A DNA stretch of 64,000 nt from Brenneria bubanii. GTDB lineage: Bacteria; Pseudomonadota; Gammaproteobacteria; Enterobacterales; Enterobacteriaceae. This document shows positions 1-9,382 of this stretch, one piece after another. Under the pieces are notes generated by a model that saw only the letters and a program-made list of their open reading frames with translations, did not search any database and was not told the origin of the DNA. Position 1 is the stretch's first letter; the number at the start of each line of letters is the position of its first letter. The stretch covers positions 124,001-188,000 of the forward strand of contig NZ_JAKMAJ010000006.1 of assembly GCF_022378355.1 (NCBI RefSeq), written 5' to 3'. The position numbers and the translations under genes are program-made.

Positions 1-92
1 TTTACCTGCTGTTAAGTTCTGTGATCAGACATTAATTTCAGTCTCAATCACCACGCTTCCCGCTCAACGGTACGGTTATCGGCATCCCGGTC

Positions 93-759
93 ATGAACCC
101 CGATTCTTCGAGCCAGCGGCCAGTGAGGCTAAACGCGGACGGCGCCTGGGGCAAGCTGCTGCGCATGCAGGGGCAGTATCTGGACCGCGACAAATTTTTC
201 GGGAGAAAATTTGAACAGCGCAAAGCGCAGGCCCCGAAGGGGCGAGCCTCATGGATGAGACGAGTATTCCCAGGCTACACGATAATCTGTTCCGTTACGA
301 CGACCCGGACTGCGGACGGTTTACCCAGCCGGATCCGATAGGGCTGGCCGGGGCATTAATCTCTGCCAGTACGCACCGAATCCGTTAACGTGGATAGATC
401 CTTTAGGTTTAAGTAAATGTGGTATTACTGGCTCAGTTAAGTGGAAGAGCTTTAATCCAAATAAAAATCCAGCAACAGGCAAATCTGCGCTTCAAGGCCA
501 TTTTGAAAAACACGGACACAAATTTGGTGATATTACTCAAAATCAATATTTGGCTAAAGCTGAAGAGTTTGCCGCCAAACCTTTAACTGAATCGATGCAG
601 GGAAAAAAGGTTGGTAATTTCGTTATCAAGCATGATAAGAGTACTAGTGAAAGATTTGTAGGGCATAGGGGGAAAAGAGAAATCAGAACCTATTATAAAG
701 ATGATGGGCGAAGTAGTACCCCATTCCAAGATGCAATAGATTTGGCTGGAGAAAAATGA
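93..759 (+). pseudogene. Rhs-family polymorphic toxin, C-terminal remnant with toxin tip (disrupted)
   Basis: This is the 3' end of an Rhs gene. Core residues WGKLLRMQGQYLDRD are read from 93, then the conserved LHDNLFRYDDPDCGRFTQPD in a different frame from 275, then INLCQYAPNPLTWIDPLGL in a third frame from 355. Two lesions explain the frame changes: a 74-bp repeat-like insertion at 192-265, and an apparent one-base loss in the G run at 350-353. After the PLGL boundary an AT-richer toxin tip runs open to 759. It carries a HFEKHGHKFGD motif, which resembles BECR-fold RNase toxins such as some CdiA/Rhs tips; that family call is tentative. The Rhs shell cannot be made as one protein. The tip itself (a TTG-started ORF from 550 exists) could still be a donor cassette. 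The 5' part is either outside the window or deleted. Confidence 0.75.
192..265. repeat. 74-bp copy of the two-hairpin repeat family, inserted in the Rhs remnant
   Basis: Bases 192-265 interrupt the Rhs codons between DRD and LHDN. They align end to end with the 73-bp units at 13112-13310: an A/T-rich palindromic start, a central GGCCCC..AAGG block, and a GAGCCTCA..TGAGACGAGT end. The length is not a multiple of three, so the insertion breaks the frame. Divergence from the 13.1-kb copies is substantial in the first half and low in the second. Confidence 0.7.
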
Positions 760-1244
760 TGTGCATAGAATTTCTTCGTCGTGAAGTCGTGGATTTTTTA
801 GCTTCTTATTACCTATTTACTCTCTCGTCAGATGAAAGAGCCATTTTTTTATCTGAAAATGGTCTTATAGATGATGATTCATGTGACTCTTGTAATAAGC
901 AGATTTTTAATGAGGAAATTTTAGATAATTATAGGCTCTCACCTTTAATTAGAAATGAACATCTTGAAGAAAAAGTAAAGAATATTACAGGGAGAGTAAT
1001 AAAGATAATTAACCACCTTGATCAGGATATTGTTGGCGTTCCTTGCGAAGCTTGTGGGTTTATTGTTTTTGAAAATCATGAAGACTCTCTTTTTGAAGTA
1101 TGCCCGGTCTGTGGTTGGCAAACGAATTTGCCAGATGGTAAAGGATACAGCAAATTAAATAAAAGTAATTTAAATGAATATAAAAAATCGACTTTATATA
1201 AAGATAGAGTTCTGCAGTATGAAAAGATATACGTGAGGAAATAG
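756..1244 (+). CDS. Probable immunity protein to the Rhs toxin tip (CPCC zinc-ribbon type)
   Basis: The 162-residue protein starts inside the toxin stop codon (ATGA overlap). That coupling is typical of toxin-immunity pairs. A second ATG at 759 has better spacing from the GGAG at 748-751 and may be the true start. There are three cysteine pairs: CDSC near residue 43, CEAC near 98, and CPVCGWQTN near 118. The last resembles the cysteine-rich CPCC domain common in immunity genes of polymorphic toxin systems. No signal peptide is seen, so it is cytoplasmic. Base composition is AT-rich, like the toxin tip and unlike the Rhs core, which fits exchange of the tip and immunity gene as a cassette. The partner assignment is inferred from position. 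Confidence 0.7.
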   Translation: MMCIEFLRREVVDFLASYYLFTLSSDERAIFLSENGLIDDDSCDSCNKQIFNEEILDNYRLSPLIRNEHLEEKVKNITGRVIKIINHLDQDIVGVPCEACGFIVFENHEDSLFEVCPVCGWQTNLPDGKGYSKLNKSNLNEYKKSTLYKDRVLQYEKIYVRK

Positions 1245-1251
1245 TCATCTA

Positions 1252-1288
1252 AACAGCCGGAAGATCGCCTCGATCCTTCCGGCTGTTT
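1252..1288 (+). terminator. Rho-independent terminator after the immunity gene
   Basis: Near-perfect stem AACAGCCGGAAGATC / GATCCTTCCGGCTGTT with a short loop, followed by TTATTT. It begins eight bases after the immunity stop codon. Confidence 0.8.
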
Positions 1289-1307
1289 TATTTAGCGGCT
1301 TATATTA

Positions 1308-1388
1308 TTACGCCAGCCTTGTTCCAAACTCCGCCTGAATAACCAATCTTGCCTGTTCAATATTTACCGTGACCGGCTGGCCGGTAAA
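1308..1388 (-). pseudogene. SymE-like toxin fragment (C-terminus only)
   Basis: Read on the minus strand, these bases encode FTGQPVTVNIEQARLVIQ, ending at a stop at 1308. This matches the end of the SymE family (GF.pG.pV.V.ve.grLVI). The N-terminal half is missing and no start is in frame, so it is a remnant. SymE-like genes are frequent neighbours of Rhs loci in enterobacteria. Confidence 0.5.
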
Positions 1389-1591
1389 AAAACAGTTCTT
1401 CCAAGACGGCGACCTGTCCGGCCGCGAGCCGTGGCGCTGGGACAACGCCGCACTCGCTGACAGTATCGTTACGGCACGGAAGGCTCAGGCCGGCGTAAAA
1501 AACTTTCACCGCGAGGTTCCCCTTTTACGCTCGTCCTTCGATTCATAGTAAAGCACTCTTTTTTCACTCTGGGTCAGAAGGCGAGATCACC
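1386..1591 (+). other. Unrecognised gene fragment and leader before the TonB receptor
   Basis: An open stretch without a start codon runs to a stop at 1546-1548 and contains GREPWRWDNAALADSIVTAR. It looks protein-coding, but I do not recognise it. It may be the tail of a lost gene. The rest is the short leader of the receptor gene. No Fur-box-like sequence was obvious. Confidence 0.25.
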
Positions 1592-4087
1592 ATGTCAATC
1601 ACACCATTATTCTCCGGGCGCGGCACGGGTAGAGCGCCCAAAACCGTCGCCGTCGCCATCCGGCTGCTGCTGTGCGGCGCGCCTTTATTCATGTCCTCCG
1701 CTCTTGTGCGGGCGGACGTTCAGGCCGCGCGCGCCTACGCCATTCCGGCAGGCGCATTAAGCACGCAGTTGAACCAGTTCGCCGACCAGTCCGGGGTCTA
1801 TCTGGCGGGTGACGCCGGTCTGGCAAGCGGAAAGACCGGCGCGGCGTTGCAGGGGAATTATAGCGTGACGGACGGATTTCGCACCCTGCTTGCCGGCAGC
1901 GGCCTACAGGCGGTGAGGCAGTCAGATAACACCTATATGCTACAGCCGGCGCCAAAGAGTGATGAAATGCTGGTGATCGCCAGCGTCAACCGAAACGGCG
2001 ATACGGAAGGCTCCGGTTCCTACACCACGCACAGCATGAATACCGCCACCAAGCTGAACCTGTCGCCGCGCGAAACGCCGCAGTCGGTCAGCGTGGTGAC
2101 CCGCCAGCAGATGAACGACCAGAATATGACCACGCTGGATCAGGCGATGAGCCAAACCACCGGGGTCAACGTGGTGAATCAGAACGGCTTTCAGGTGAAA
2201 TACGAGTCGCGCGCCTTCGTTATGGACAATATCACCGAGGATGGCGTCAGCCTGTCGTCGCAAAACAGCGTAATGAACGCCTACCAGGCGACCAGCGAAT
2301 CCCCCGACCTGGCGATTTACGATCGCGTGGAAATTTTGCGCGGCGCCGCCGGCCTGACGCAGGGCAGCGGCGATCCGGGCGGCGCCGTCAATCTGGTGCG
2401 CAAAAAACCCACCTACAATTTTCAGGCATCGGGCAGCGTCGCCGCCGGCAGTTGGGATAATTACCGCAGCGAAGCGGATGTATCCGGTCCGTTAAATGAC
2501 GATGCCAGCGTGCGCGGCCGTTTTGTCGGCGTCTATCAGGATAAGCAGAGCTTCACCGATTACGTCGGCAGCGAGAGAAAGGTATTATTCGGAACGCTGG
2601 CCTGGGATATGACGCCGGATACCACACTGACCACCGGCATTAACTGGCAGAAAACCGATGTGGTTCCCGATCTTTACGGCGTGCCCTTCGGTACCGATAA
2701 ACGCGATTTACACCTTTCCCGTTCAACGTTTCTCGGCGCCAGCTGGAACCGGATTAACTTTGAAAAAATCAATCCGTTTGCTGAATTTGAACACCATTTT
2801 GACAATGACTGGACCTTCAAAAGCGCGCTTAACTACACCCGGGCTACATCCAAAGAGCGCTATATCGGCATTATGAACGGCACCGCCGGCGTCGATCCCG
2901 CCACCGGCGCCAGCCGGTTGAATAACGCCCTGCACTATGACAACAAAAGCGATCAGTGGGGTTATAACCTCAGCCTGAGCGGCCCGTTTGAACTATTTGG
3001 GCGCAGTCATGAACTGGTATTCGGCGGCGATTATCAGAAAGAAAATTTCGACAACACGATTAGCCGCATACCGAATACAACCAATGTCGACATCTATCAT
3101 TGGAACCCCGATTCAGTCGCCGAGCCGGACTGGTCAGATCTTGGCCTTTATAGCGTCCGCTACAGAGAGCAATATAACATCTACCAGCGCGGGCTATCCG
3201 CCGCCAGCCGGTGGGAACTGGCCGACAGTTGGAAACTGATCCTCGGCGGCCGCTACAGCGCCTACAGCTACGACTATGATTACGATAACCTGCGCAACAG
3301 CAGCGACAAAGAGCACATCCGGCTGCACGTCAGCGATCAATTCGTCCCCTATGCCGGCCTGCTGTGGGATTTCGCCGATAATTACACCTGGTACGCAAGC
3401 TACACCGAGGTCTACAAACCTCAGAGCGCGCGGGATAAAAATGGCGATCTGCTGCCCGCCATTACCGGCGACAACTACGAAACCGGTGTTAAAGGGGCGT
3501 TTTTTGACGGCGATCTGAATGCATCGCTGGCGCTGTTCCGCATTATTCAGGCCAACCAGGCGCTTGCTGAGGCGGACAGTTCCGTTTGCTGGGATCCTGA
3601 CGGCGGCTGCTCGCGCGCCGAAGGCAAGGTGCGCAGCCAGGGTGTTGAGATGGAAGTCTCCGGCAAACTGGCGGAAGGCTGGCAGTGGGTTTCCGGCTAT
3701 ACGCTGACCAACAGTAAATATCTGGAAGCGTCAGCAAGCGACAAAGCCTTGCCGTACAGCCCGCGCACGCCGAAGCATATGTTCAAGCTGTACAGCAGCT
3801 ATAACCTGCCGGGTGAACTCAATCAATGGACCCTCGGCGCGGGGCTGACGGCGCAGACCGGCACATCGACCTACCCAGGCCGAACCTTCGGCCTGTCTCA
3901 GGGCGGCTATACCCTGATCAACGCCAATGTTACCTATCAGTACAGTAAAAATCTGAGCTTTAATCTGGTGGGCAATAATTTGACCGACAAGATCTACTAT
4001 AAAAATCTGAATAACCGTCACCGCAGCGGCAATAACTATTACGGCGATCCGCGCAACTTTATGCTGACGGCGAAATATACCTTCTGA
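1592..4087 (+). CDS. TonB-dependent siderophore receptor with N-terminal signalling (STN) domain
   Basis: This 831-residue outer-membrane receptor imports a ferric siderophore or related chelate using TonB energy. A signal peptide covers about residues 1-42 (hydrophobic stretch VAVAIRLLLCGAPLF). An STN domain spans about 48-118, a TonB-box-like DEMLVIA lies at 124-130, a plug follows (ETPQSVSVVTRQQM to RGAAGLTQGSGDPGGAVN), and the beta barrel ends with the usual terminal Phe. The layout is that of FpvA/FoxA-type receptors. The STN domain normally talks to a FecR-type anti-sigma factor, but no fecI/fecR pair lies in this window. The next gene is an ABC protein 67 bp downstream in the same direction, likely functionally linked. 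The substrate cannot be read from sequence. Confidence 0.88.
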   Translation: MSITPLFSGRGTGRAPKTVAVAIRLLLCGAPLFMSSALVRADVQAARAYAIPAGALSTQLNQFADQSGVYLAGDAGLASGKTGAALQGNYSVTDGFRTLLAGSGLQAVRQSDNTYMLQPAPKSDEMLVIASVNRNGDTEGSGSYTTHSMNTATKLNLSPRETPQSVSVVTRQQMNDQNMTTLDQAMSQTTGVNVVNQNGFQVKYESRAFVMDNITEDGVSLSSQNSVMNAYQATSESPDLAIYDRVEILRGAAGLTQGSGDPGGAVNLVRKKPTYNFQASGSVAAGSWDNYRSEADVSGPLNDDASVRGRFVGVYQDKQSFTDYVGSERKVLFGTLAWDMTPDTTLTTGINWQKTDVVPDLYGVPFGTDKRDLHLSRSTFLGASWNRINFEKINPFAEFEHHFDNDWTFKSALNYTRATSKERYIGIMNGTAGVDPATGASRLNNALHYDNKSDQWGYNLSLSGPFELFGRSHELVFGGDYQKENFDNTISRIPNTTNVDIYHWNPDSVAEPDWSDLGLYSVRYREQYNIYQRGLSAASRWELADSWKLILGGRYSAYSYDYDYDNLRNSSDKEHIRLHVSDQFVPYAGLLWDFADNYTWYASYTEVYKPQSARDKNGDLLPAITGDNYETGVKGAFFDGDLNASLALFRIIQANQALAEADSSVCWDPDGGCSRAEGKVRSQGVEMEVSGKLAEGWQWVSGYTLTNSKYLEASASDKALPYSPRTPKHMFKLYSSYNLPGELNQWTLGAGLTAQTGTSTYPGRTFGLSQGGYTLINANVTYQYSKNLSFNLVGNNLTDKIYYKNLNNRHRSGNNYYGDPRNFMLTAKYTF

Positions 4088-4114
4088 TTTTCTGATTTCC
4101 ACTAACCGACAGAA

Positions 4115-4146
4115 CGTGGCCTGCCGCTGGCGGGCCACGGGTTTTA
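4115..4146 (+). terminator. Hairpin between receptor and ABC gene, possible attenuator
   Basis: CGTGGCC pairs with GGCCACG at 4115-4139, with an inner GCC/GGC pairing, followed by GTTTTAC. It sits just before the ATG at 4155, so it could limit read-through into the ABC gene. Confidence 0.45.
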
Positions 4147-4154
4147 CTAACCCG

Positions 4155-5915
4155 ATGCAAACACTAAAACGCTTTTATCAGTTAATCGCTCCATTTTGGT
4201 TTACCCGACGCGCCATCTTTAGCTGGCTGCTGCTGCTGGTCATTATCGCGCTGAAGCTTTCCGTGGTCGGGGTTAGCGTATTGTATAACAACTGGAGCAA
4301 GGACTTTTTCGACGCGCTGGCCAACTACTTTCAGAACGACTCGATCCTGGCGCTCGCCGTGCGCTATGGCAGCTATACCGCGCTGTTCGTACTGGTGATT
4401 GTCTGCGGCAACTGGCTGAAAAAAAAGCTGATCATCCGCTGTCGCATTGAAATGACGCGCAAGTTCGAGCAGGCGTGGCTGGCGCGCAGCGCCCACTACC
4501 GGCTCAGCCTGCGCGGCGAGCCCGATAATCCCGATCAACGCATCGCCGAAGATATCCGGCTGCTGATTGAGCAGAGCCTGGAGCTGCTGCTTTCCCTGCT
4601 GCAAAATATCACCTACTTTTTTTCCTTTATCGTCATTCTGTGGCAACTGTCGGGCGTACAAACCTTCAGCATCGGCGGCGGCAGTATCACCGTTTATGGC
4701 TATCTGGTGTGGATCGCGCTGGGCTATGCGCTTATCAGCAGCATTTTCGCGCATTTTTTCGGCCGCCGTCTGCACGGCTTAAACGTGGAAAAGCAACGCG
4801 CCGAAGCCGATTACCGTACCACGCTGCTGCGCGTGCGCGAGAATACCGAACAAATCGCCCTTTACCAGGGGGAAAACGCCGAACAAACGCGCATGCAGCA
4901 ACGCTTTCAGTCGATTATTGATAACTGGCACAGCCTGATGGGACAGGAATTTCGCCTGGAATCCTTTATCACCAGCTATTTTCGCCTCGGACTGATGATC
5001 CCGGTGTTCGCCGTTTTGCCGGTCTACCTGACGCGTCAGATCTCGCTGGGCGCGATCATGCAGGCCAGAGCGGCGTTCGGCTATGTGCTGGATGCCTTTG
5101 GCTGGTTTGTCGACTCCTACCGCCAGTTGGTCGCCTGGTCGGCAACCATTGAGCGACTGTGGACCTTTCAGCAAAGCCTGCATCAGTTGCCGCCGCAGGA
5201 TACGCCTCGCCGACAAGACGGCGAATTACGCATCTCGAATCTCAGCGTGCAGCTTCCGCACGGCGCGCCGCTATTTGCCCCATTAAGCGCCAGTCTGAAG
5301 ACCGGAGAATGGGGAGTATTGTCGGCGGCGAGCGGCAGCGGCAAAACCACGCTGCTGCGCGCTCTGGCGGGATTTTGGCCCATCGCCCAGGGCGAATATC
5401 GGCTGCCGGCGGGCAACGTATTGTTTCTGCCGCAAAAACCTTATCTACCGCAGGACAGACTATGCCGGGTTTTATGTTATCCGCAGACGAGCGCGCCGGA
5501 TACGGCGGCGTTACGTCTGGCGCTGGAACAGGTCGGTCTGCCGTCGCTGACGGACAGATTGGAAGAATCGGCCAACTGGAGCCGGGAATTATCCGGCGGC
5601 GAGCAACAGCGTTTATCTCTGGCGCGAGCGCTACTGCTGCGTCCCGCCTTGTTGTGCATGGATGAAGCCACCAGTCAGCTAGACGACGCCGCCGCCATTG
5701 AGCTGCTTACGCGGTTAAGAAATGCGCTGCCGGATGCCATCGTACTGGCGGTAAGCCACCAGCCGGCGATTAGCGCCCTGTTTGAGCAGGTGTTACCCAT
5801 GACGCCCTACCGCGCGCGGACAAACCAAAGTCCTTCGTCATTCTCCGATAGCGGCGAAAAAACATCGGACGAACTGTTGAACGCCGCCCGCGGCGATATA
5901 AAACGTGAATGTTAG
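4155..5915 (+). CDS. YddA/SbmA-type ABC transporter, fused permease and ATPase
   Basis: A 586-residue protein with an N-terminal ABC_membrane_2-type domain (several membrane helices over about residues 15-300) and a C-terminal ATPase. Walker A SGSGKTT is near residue 392, the signature LSGGEQQR near 478, and Walker B LLCMDEAT near 498. I chose the ATG at 4155 (MQTLKRFYQLIAPFW) because the sequence upstream of it does not resemble the family. It is related to E. coli YddA and distantly to exporters paired with siderophore receptors. The receptor upstream suggests export or periplasmic handling of a peptide or siderophore, or cytoplasmic uptake; direction is unknown. The extreme C-terminus is a low-complexity extension. 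Confidence 0.8.
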   Translation: MQTLKRFYQLIAPFWFTRRAIFSWLLLLVIIALKLSVVGVSVLYNNWSKDFFDALANYFQNDSILALAVRYGSYTALFVLVIVCGNWLKKKLIIRCRIEMTRKFEQAWLARSAHYRLSLRGEPDNPDQRIAEDIRLLIEQSLELLLSLLQNITYFFSFIVILWQLSGVQTFSIGGGSITVYGYLVWIALGYALISSIFAHFFGRRLHGLNVEKQRAEADYRTTLLRVRENTEQIALYQGENAEQTRMQQRFQSIIDNWHSLMGQEFRLESFITSYFRLGLMIPVFAVLPVYLTRQISLGAIMQARAAFGYVLDAFGWFVDSYRQLVAWSATIERLWTFQQSLHQLPPQDTPRRQDGELRISNLSVQLPHGAPLFAPLSASLKTGEWGVLSAASGSGKTTLLRALAGFWPIAQGEYRLPAGNVLFLPQKPYLPQDRLCRVLCYPQTSAPDTAALRLALEQVGLPSLTDRLEESANWSRELSGGEQQRLSLARALLLRPALLCMDEATSQLDDAAAIELLTRLRNALPDAIVLAVSHQPAISALFEQVLPMTPYRARTNQSPSSFSDSGEKTSDELLNAARGDIKREC

Positions 5916-5934
5916 CGCAGACGGCGGGAAGAGG

Positions 5935-5997
5935 CAGGCGCAACAGCGCCTGCGGCGAAGGCGCATGATAAAACACCGATGGGACCAGGGTCCCATC
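5935..5997. terminator. Two hairpins between the ABC gene and deoD; the second ends the deo operon
   Basis: CAGGCGC-AACA-GCGCCTG at 5935-5952 follows the ABC gene. GATGGGACC-AG-GGTCCCATC at 5978-5997 is followed on the minus strand by GGTGTTTTAT, so it probably terminates deoA-deoB-deoD. Confidence 0.55.
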
Positions 5998-6010
5998 TGA
6001 AAGCACATGC

Positions 6011-6730
6011 TTACTCGCTATCGCCCAACAGTACAGACGCCAGCGCAATCTCGATCATATCGTTAAAGGTGGTTTGCCGCTCTTCAGCGGTGGTTTCCTC
6101 ATGAGTGCGAATGTGATCGGAAACGGTGCAGATCGATAAGGCTTTGGCGCCGAACTCGGCGGCCACGCCGTAGATGCCGGCCGCTTCCATCTCCACGCCC
6201 AGAATGCCGTACTTTTCCATCACGTCGAACATTTGCGGATCCGGGGTATAAAACAGATCGGCGGAGAAAAGATTGCCGACGCGTACGTTCACCCCTTGGG
6301 CTTTCGCCGCATCAACAGCATTGCGCACCATCTCGAAGTCCGCAATCGCGGCATAGTCGTGATCTTTGAAACGCATGCGGTTCACTTTTGAATCCGTGCA
6401 GGCGCCCATACCGATCACCACGTCGCGCAGCTTAACGTCATTACGCACCGCGCCGCATGAGCCCACGCGGATGATCTTTTTCACGCCGAACTCGGTGATC
6501 AGCTCTTTGGCATAAATAGAACAGGAAGGGATCCCCATGCCGTGGCCCATCACCGAAATTTTGCGGCCTTTATAAGTGCCGGTAAACCCCAGCATGCCGC
6601 GAACATTGTTCACTTCACGGGCGTTTTCCAGAAAGGTTTCGGCAATATACTTTGCCCGCAGCGGGTCGCCCGGCATTAGTACGACATCCGCAAAATCACC
6701 CATTTCCGCATTAATATGTGGCGTAGCCAT
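6011..6730 (-). CDS. deoD: Purine nucleoside phosphorylase (hexameric type)
   Basis: DeoD splits purine (deoxy)nucleosides with phosphate into base and (deoxy)ribose-1-phosphate in the cytoplasm. The 239-residue length equals the E. coli protein. Start [26 protein letters not shown] is canonical, and the conserved GSCGA and VEMEAAG motifs are present. A longer in-frame start at 6748 adds six residues but does not match the family. It is the last gene of the deo unit, 43 bp after deoB. Confidence 0.97.
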   Translation of the reverse strand: MATPHINAEMGDFADVVLMPGDPLRAKYIAETFLENAREVNNVRGMLGFTGTYKGRKISVMGHGMGIPSCSIYAKELITEFGVKKIIRVGSCGAVRNDVKLRDVVIGMGACTDSKVNRMRFKDHDYAAIADFEMVRNAVDAAKAQGVNVRVGNLFSADLFYTPDPQMFDVMEKYGILGVEMEAAGIYGVAAEFGAKALSICTVSDHIRTHEETTAEERQTTFNDMIEIALASVLLGDSE

Positions 6731-6773
6731 GCTTGTATTCCTTATCAATCAGCCTAAAAAAATCGCGCTCAGG

Positions 6774-7997
6774 TTACAGAATCGGCTTCCCATAATCCAT
6801 CGCCGATAAACCAAAATAGTTCGCCACCGTCTGACCGATATCCGCAAAGGTATCACGGTGACCATAGGAGCCGGGCTTCACTTTCGGCCCATAGATCAAT
6901 ACCGGAACATTTTCGCGCGTATGATCGGTGCCATGCCAGGTGGGATCGCATCCGTGATCGGCGGTCAGGATCAGAAGATCATCCCCCGTTACGCGCGCGA
7001 GCATCTCGGGCAGGCGACGATCGAACAGCTCCAACGCGGCGGCATAACCCGCGACATCCCGGCGATGACCATAGGAAGAGTCAAAATCGACAAAGTTGGT
7101 AAACACGATGGTGTTATCACCTGCTTTATCCATTTCTTGCAGCGTAGCGTCAAACAGCGCGTCAATGCCGGTGGCCTTCACTTTGCGGGTGATGCCGACC
7201 TGAGCATAAATATCCGCGATCTTGCCGATCGACACCACCTCGCCGCGCTTTTCTTCCACCATCTTTTTCAGCACGGTCGGCGCCGGCGGTTCAACGGCCA
7301 GATCGTGCCGGTTACCGGTTCGCTGAAAATCCCCCGGCTTGTCACCGACAAACGGACGGGCAATCACACGCCCGATGTTGTAGCCGCCGTTGGTCAGCTC
7401 TTCACGGGCGATTTCGCATAGCTCATACAGCTTATCCAGACCAAAGGTCTCTTCATGGCAGGCAATCTGGAAAACCGAGTCCGCGGAGGTATAGAAAATC
7501 GGCTTGCCGGTTTTCATGTGTTCTTCGCCCAGTTGATCCAGAATCACGGTGCCGGAAGAGTGGCAGTTGCCCAGATAGCCCGGCAGGTTGGCGCGTTTTA
7601 CCAGCGTATCCAGCAACGCCTGGGGAAAGCTGTTCTCTTCATCCTTGAAATAACCCCAGTCAAACAGCACCGGCACCCCTGCGATTTCCCAGTGACCTGA
7701 CGGCGTATCCTTGCCGGATGAGATCTCGCTGGCATAAGCATAGGCGCCGATGATATCAGCCTGCGGATCCAGCCCGGCAGGGAAAGCGCCGGTGGATTCC
7801 TCGGCCGCTTTTCCCAGCCCTAAACGGCTCAGATTCGGCAAGTGCAATGGTCCCTTACGGCCTTGGTCGGCTTTGCCCGCCGCACAAGCCTGGGCAATAT
7901 GGCCCAAGGTATCCGAACCGACATCGCCAAAACGCTCCGCATCGCCGCTACAGCCGATACCAAAGGAATCGAGCACCATAATATAGGCACGTTTCAT
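6774..7997 (-). CDS. deoB: Phosphopentomutase
   Basis: DeoB interconverts (deoxy)ribose-1-phosphate and -5-phosphate, feeding nucleoside sugars toward central metabolism. The 407 residues match the E. coli length. It has the metal-binding alkaline-phosphatase-fold start ([14 protein letters not shown]), the central DTPSGHWE motif, and the C-terminal [18 protein letters not shown] metal ligands. I chose the ATG at 7997 over 8012; the extra five residues are not family-like. It lies 56 bp after deoA in the same operon. Confidence 0.97.
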   Translation of the reverse strand: MKRAYIMVLDSFGIGCSGDAERFGDVGSDTLGHIAQACAAGKADQGRKGPLHLPNLSRLGLGKAAEESTGAFPAGLDPQADIIGAYAYASEISSGKDTPSGHWEIAGVPVLFDWGYFKDEENSFPQALLDTLVKRANLPGYLGNCHSSGTVILDQLGEEHMKTGKPIFYTSADSVFQIACHEETFGLDKLYELCEIAREELTNGGYNIGRVIARPFVGDKPGDFQRTGNRHDLAVEPPAPTVLKKMVEEKRGEVVSIGKIADIYAQVGITRKVKATGIDALFDATLQEMDKAGDNTIVFTNFVDFDSSYGHRRDVAGYAAALELFDRRLPEMLARVTGDDLLILTADHGCDPTWHGTDHTRENVPVLIYGPKVKPGSYGHRDTFADIGQTVANYFGLSAMDYGKPIL

Positions 7998-8053
7998 GTT
8001 CATCTCCTGCATGTGTTACACGCGGCGGGCAAGCCCGCCGGCGTTGGAATAGA

Positions 8054-9382
8054 TTAATCGTCAACGCTCATGCGACGATAAATAACCGGTGTTTTTTCAG
8101 CCGGCGTATCGCCCAGGGTAATCGCGGCCCGAAGCGCATTCGCCGCGTTTTGCCATTGGGCTTCGGTATTGGCATGGATCACCGCCAGAGGCCGCTGGCT
8201 ATCAACCCGTTCTCCCAGACAGACCATCTCATTCATACCCACGCTGTGATCAATGCTATCGCTGGCCTGACGGCGACCGCCGCCTAACGCCACCACCGCC
8301 ATGCCCAACGCACGCGTGTCCATCGCGGTGACGATCCCATCACGCTCGGCAAACACCGGCTTACTTAACATGGCGACGGGTAAATAGCGCGCATAGTTTT
8401 CTACAAAATCAGCCGGACCACACTGCGCCGCCGTCATACGGCCAAACACCTCCGCCGCTTTCCCTTCATCCAGCGCCGCTTGCAGACGGCGGCGCGCATC
8501 GGCGGCGGAGTCAGCCAGGCCGCCCGACAACAGCATCTCTTCACACAGCGCCATCGTCACTTCATACAAGCGCGGGTTACGCTGCTCACCGGTCAGAAAA
8601 CGCACCGCCTCCCGTACTTCCAACGCGTTGCCGGCGCTGGAAGCCAGTACCTGATTCATATCGGTCAGCAGCGCGCTGGTGCGGCAGCCGGCGTTATTGG
8701 CGACCGAAACGATCGCCTGAGCCAACTGCTCGGAAAGCGCATAGGTCGGCATAAAGGCGCCGGAACCCACCTTAACATCCATCACCAGCGCATCCAGCCC
8801 TTCGGCCAGTTTTTTCGCCAGAATAGACGCGGTGATCAGCGGTATCGAATCCACGGTGGCGGTAATATCGCGCGTGGCGTAAATGCGTTTATCCGCCGGC
8901 GCCAGCGAGTTGGTCTGCCCGATAATCGCCACGCCGACACGCTGAATGATCTGCCGGAATCGATTGTCATCAGGAAAAATATTTAATCCGGGGATCGACT
9001 CCAGCTTATCCAGCGTACCGCCGGTATGCCCCAGTCCCCGTCCTGAGATCATCGGAACGTAGCCGCCGCAGGCGGCGACCATCGGCCCCAGCATCAGCGA
9101 AGTCACGTCGCCCACGCCGCCGGTCGAGTGCTTATCCACCAGCGGACCGTTCAGATTGAGGCTCTTCCAGTCCAGCACCGCGCCGGAATCACGCATGGCC
9201 AGCGTCAGGGAAACGCGTTCCGCCATCGACATATCATGAAAGTAAATGGTCATCGCCAGCGCGGCGATTTGCCCTTCAGACACCGAATTATTACGGACGC
9301 CGTTAATAAAAAAGCGAATTTCTTCATCGCTCAATGGCATACCGTCACGCTTCTTACGAATAATTTCCTGAATCAGAAACAA
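8054..9382 (-). CDS. deoA: Thymidine phosphorylase, TTG start
   Basis: DeoA cleaves thymidine and deoxyuridine to base plus deoxyribose-1-phosphate. The family N-terminus ([21 protein letters not shown]) is preceded by a TTG codon at 9380-9382, with AGGAG seven bases upstream. The longer ATG-free extension to 9571 has no similarity to the family and is rejected. The 442-residue protein has the KHSTGGVGD phosphate-binding and [15 protein letters not shown] motifs. It is the first gene of the operon here. In most enterobacteria deoC precedes it, and deoC is absent. Confidence 0.95.
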   Translation of the reverse strand: MFLIQEIIRKKRDGMPLSDEEIRFFINGVRNNSVSEGQIAALAMTIYFHDMSMAERVSLTLAMRDSGAVLDWKSLNLNGPLVDKHSTGGVGDVTSLMLGPMVAACGGYVPMISGRGLGHTGGTLDKLESIPGLNIFPDDNRFRQIIQRVGVAIIGQTNSLAPADKRIYATRDITATVDSIPLITASILAKKLAEGLDALVMDVKVGSGAFMPTYALSEQLAQAIVSVANNAGCRTSALLTDMNQVLASSAGNALEVREAVRFLTGEQRNPRLYEVTMALCEEMLLSGGLADSAADARRRLQAALDEGKAAEVFGRMTAAQCGPADFVENYARYLPVAMLSKPVFAERDGIVTAMDTRALGMAVVALGGGRRQASDSIDHSVGMNEMVCLGERVDSQRPLAVIHANTEAQWQNAANALRAAITLGDTPAEKTPVIYRRMSVDD

